8,294 nt of DNA from Gemmatimonadaceae bacterium (lineage in GTDB: Bacteria > Gemmatimonadota > Gemmatimonadetes > Gemmatimonadales > Gemmatimonadaceae): the NCBI GenBank assembly GCA_013820975.1, contig JACDHQ010000067.1, positions 1 through 8,294 on the forward strand, read 5' to 3'. A program made the translations under genes and the position numbers. The notes under the pieces were generated by a model, which searched no databases, had not been told where the DNA came from, and saw only the letters and a list, made by a program, of their open reading frames with translations. This document shows positions 6,933-8,294 of the stretch, piece by piece. The stretch's first letter is position 1, and each line of letters opens with the position of its first letter.

Positions 6933-7829
6933 TCAGAAGCCATCGGCGCGACAATCGAAGACGTCTACGACACCGTCAAGATTCACGTCATAGCGAGGGT
7001 GAATTTCGCCGGTCATGTCGAGGTCCCAGCAATGGATCCCGTCCTCGCCAGGAGGCCCCTGCGGCCCTGGAGGTCCTGGAGGCCCGTCGGTCCCGCCCGG
7101 TCCCGGTGGACCCATCGGGCCATCGGCCCCAGTATCGCCCCTCGGCCCGGGCTCTCCGGCGGGACCGGCGGCGCCGGCCGCTCCGATCGTTCCTGGCGGC
7201 CCGGCAGGACCGGGCGGTCCTACCGTCCCGGCGGGACCCTCCAGCGCACCGGCATCGATCTCGTCGCGAAGGCCCTCGACGGTTCGCTCCATGTCTGCAA
7301 GCCCTGCCTGCAACGCCATCAACCGTGACTCGTCCGCTCGTTCGCCGCACGCGACGCGCGCATCGACGACATCGAGCACCCGAGAGAGCAGGAGCGCCGT
7401 CTGGTATCCGCTCAAGAACTCTTGCCCACGGAATTCACCGTCCGGAAAAGCGTCCTCGACGCCGAGCCGGGCAACCTCCAGAACCGCACTCGCCGCCCAA
7501 TGATCAGGCGGAACGTCATCGAACGCTTCCGGAACGACCGCCAATCCCGCTGCGGTGTCTGGGCAACCCGTGCGGTCTCCAATTGCATTCATCAGCCTCG
7601 ACACCAAGATGGCTGCCTGATACCCCGTCAAGGTCTCTTCCGAAAGAAAGGAACCATCTGGGAACGCCGGTTCCACGCCCGCATCCACGAGGGTCCGTAC
7701 GGCATCTCGCTGCCAATTGGGGTTGTCGGACTGGCCGGAGCCCTGCGACCACAGGCAAGCTACGAGCAGCGCCAATGTGAGCGACCCGAAACGAGACCGG
7801 GTCGGTCTCCGCAACGTGTTCGTATCCAT
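6933..7829 (-). CDS. Surface protein with two SLH repeats, coiled coil, collagen-like stretch and EF-hand tail
   Basis: The product has 298 residues. The N-terminus has arginines (7-13) and a hydrophobic core (15-27) for export. LVAC (22-25) fits a lipobox, so it may be a lipoprotein; ordinary signal-peptidase cleavage near residue 32 is the alternative. Two SLH-type repeats follow: about 38-84, with AFPDGSF and [13 protein letters not shown], and about 103-155, with [21 protein letters not shown] and [16 protein letters not shown] repeats usually bind cell-wall polymers. Residues 164-192 form a short heptad-like coiled coil, a likely trimer clamp. Residues 198-266 are 22-23 unbroken G-X-Y triplets. 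The tail has C267 and C293 around a calcium loop [12 protein letters not shown] (281-292) with ligands D281, N283, D285, D289 and D292. The ATG at 7827-7829 is chosen over GTG 7839-7841 and ATG 7836-7838 because GAGGTGA lies eight bases before it. Function is probably structural at the envelope. Confidence 0.9.
   Translation of the reverse strand: MDTNTLRRPTRSRFGSLTLALLVACLWSQGSGQSDNPNWQRDAVRTLVDAGVEPAFPDGSFLSEETLTGYQAAILVSRLMNAIGDRTGCPDTAAGLAVVPEAFDDVPPDHWAASAVLEVARLGVEDAFPDGEFRGQEFLSGYQTALLLSRVLDVVDARVACGERADESRLMALQAGLADMERTVEGLRDEIDAGALEGPAGTVGPPGPAGPPGTIGAAGAAGPAGEPGPRGDTGADGPMGPPGPGGTDGPPGPPGPQGPPGEDGIHCWDLDMTGEIHPRYDVNLDGVVDVFDCRADGF
7032..7238 (-). repeat. Collagen-like G-X-Y coding repeat
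   Basis: This stretch encodes 23 consecutive triplets starting with glycine (the last, GIH, leads into the tail). Proline is frequent at X and Y, and charged triplets ([15 protein letters not shown]) are mixed in. No interruption is seen, so a triple helix about 65-70 residues long is plausible. The DNA is very rich in C on the + strand, and the repeated GGN CCN codons make it prone to length change by slippage. Confidence 0.93.
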
Positions 7830-7837
7830 GATCGTCA

Positions 7838-7844
7838 TCACCTC
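7838..7844 (-). promoter_or_regulatory. Strong ribosome binding site GAGGTGA
   Basis: GAGGTGA matches seven bases of the anti-Shine-Dalgarno complement and sits eight bases before the ATG at 7827-7829. It decides the start of the SLH-collagen gene. The upstream GTG and ATG lie within or directly beside the site and are unlikely starts. Confidence 0.75.
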
Positions 7845-7934
7845 GAGTCGAGCGTACTAAGCGCGGGTACCGCCATCGGTGACGAGCGTTCCACCTTCCA
7901 TCTCAGCGCCCATTCGACGCCCCGAAACAGACCG

Positions 7935-7950
7935 GTGACGATCAAGTCAC
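7935..7950. promoter_or_regulatory. Palindrome GTGAC-N6-GTCAC, candidate operator
   Basis: A perfect inverted repeat with 5-base arms lies in the divergent region between the SLH-collagen gene (start 7829) and the exported protein gene (start 8097). It is about 106 bases upstream of the first start and 147 bases before the second. The form resembles a dimeric regulator site. It is not a CRP site, because the TGA/TCA half-sites have eight bases between them and not six. No regulator gene is in the window. Confidence 0.3.
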
Positions 7951-7997
7951 ATTGTGTCCCATACGGTGTTCCTCACGTGCGAAGCGGGCATCCCCGT

Positions 7998-8010
7998 AAG
8001 CGTACCGCTT
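7998..8010. repeat. Short inverted repeat AAGCG-TAC-CGCTT
   Basis: Five-base arms lie around a 3-base centre in the same divergent region, 87 bases before the GTG at 8097. It could be a small operator or hairpin. There is no T-tract to suggest termination. The rest of 7830-8096 holds no gene that I can support. Confidence 0.2.
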
Positions 8011-8084
8011 TCCGTCGAGAGAAGATGTCGATTCACCGTCAGCTTCTCGTCACCCCCATATCGCGGCGGAAGCCGTTACCCGGT

Positions 8085-8090
8085 TAGCAT
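8085..8090 (+). promoter_or_regulatory. -10 box TAGCAT positioned for a leaderless transcript
   Basis: TAGCAT fits the TANNNT form and ends six bases before the GTG at 8097. There is no Shine-Dalgarno sequence in between, and no clear -35 box at the expected distance (8062-8067 is CGCGGC). In Deinococcus many genes have a TANNNT box right before the start codon and make leaderless mRNA. The TAG is also the in-frame stop that limits the gene, so the start cannot lie further upstream. Confidence 0.45.
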
Positions 8091-8096
8091 TGCGTC

Positions 8097-8294
8097 GTGT
8101 TCGGCGGCAACCACACCACCTTCCGGAGCGTCATTCGTTGCGCTATTGCAATCGTCATGTTCACGCTGATGGGCACAGCCGCCGTCGCTCAGTCGCTGCC
8201 CGAGGACGCGGCCGAGGCGCTTCAACGCGCGCAACGCGCTGCCGCCCAGGCGCAACTCGCGTACACGGAGCACTTTCCCGACCTCCCCTTGTGG
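8097..8294 (+). CDS. Exported protein, N-terminal part only (runs off the window)
   Basis: Sixty-six codons are visible, open to the last base of the window. The product begins with a signal peptide: R10 and R14, a hydrophobic core at about 15-27, and cleavage after A31 (AAVA|QS). A helical, alanine- and glutamine-rich segment follows (LPEDAAEALQRAQRAAAQAQLAYTEHF, about 34-60) and then PDLPLW. The helix could be the start of a TPR-like or coiled-coil domain, but too little is visible to name a family. GTG is chosen because an in-frame TAG lies at 8085-8087 and the next ATG (8157) would remove the charged part of the signal peptide. The gene diverges from the SLH-collagen gene and may share control elements with it. 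Its transcript may be leaderless. Function is unknown. Confidence 0.72.
   Translation, partial: MFGGNHTTFRSVIRCAIAIVMFTLMGTAAVAQSLPEDAAEALQRAQRAAAQAQLAYTEHFPDLPLW

Noticed and set aside
6797..6943. 49-residue extension of the GT2 glycosyltransferase
   Set aside because: The extension is rich in Arg, Pro and Ser, has no ribosome site and would overlap the SLH-collagen gene; GT2 homology starts after the ATG at 6796.
7015..7503. + strand glycine/proline-rich ORF opposite the collagen-like stretch
   Set aside because: This is the mirror effect of GGN-CCN codons on the other strand; the - strand frame has signal peptide, SLH repeats and a strong ribosome site.
7935..7950. CRP/FNR site
   Set aside because: The arms resemble TGA/TCA half-sites, but the distance between them is eight bases where CRP sites have six, and no such regulator is present in the window.

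Overview
The window is GC-rich bacterial DNA from what looks like a cell-surface glycan and S-layer region. Several points suggest a Deinococcota bacterium, perhaps Trueperaceae-like. The protein encoded at 6933-7829 has S-layer-homology (SLH) repeats of the type seen in that phylum, and the gene starting at 8097 has a TANNNT -10 box placed as for leaderless transcription, which is common in Deinococcus. This assignment is an inference from style and is not a database result.

Left edge (1-862, + strand). The first ~100 bases read as a broken piece of a bacterial sugar transferase (phosphoglycosyl transferase) that ends in an early stop. A short control region with a 10-bp direct repeat and a small hairpin follows, then a complete class I SAM methyltransferase gene (155-862). 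By eye this stretch is less GC-rich than the rest (one sampled line in the methyltransferase is 50% GC, one in the large membrane gene 67%). It may therefore have a different history.

Centre (1013-6796, - strand). Four genes are read from right to left, each overlapping the next by 4 bases (ATGA, TTGA, ATGA). In order of transcription they are a family 2 glycosyltransferase resembling dolichyl/polyprenyl-phosphate-glucose synthases, a small exported protein of unknown function with three SLH-like helical repeats, a 1085-residue membrane protein with GT-C-like topology and a large exported region, and a GT4-type glycosyltransferase. The simplest model is that the GT2 enzyme makes a lipid-phosphate-sugar donor, the GT-C-like protein uses it on the outer face of the membrane, and the GT4 enzyme adds sugars in the cytoplasm. 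The small exported protein would be a partner outside the membrane. The acceptor is unknown. The operon converges on the methyltransferase gene, and the 150 bases between them (863-1012) show no clear terminator.

Right part (6933-8294). An exported protein (- strand) combines two SLH repeats, a short coiled coil, 22-23 unbroken collagen-like G-X-Y triplets and a calcium-loop tail flanked by cysteines. It lies 136 bases upstream of the glycosyltransferase operon on the same strand. A 267-base divergent intergenic region with two inverted repeats separates it from a + strand gene for an exported protein, which runs off the window end.

No tRNA, rRNA, CRISPR array, insertion sequence or phage gene was seen.
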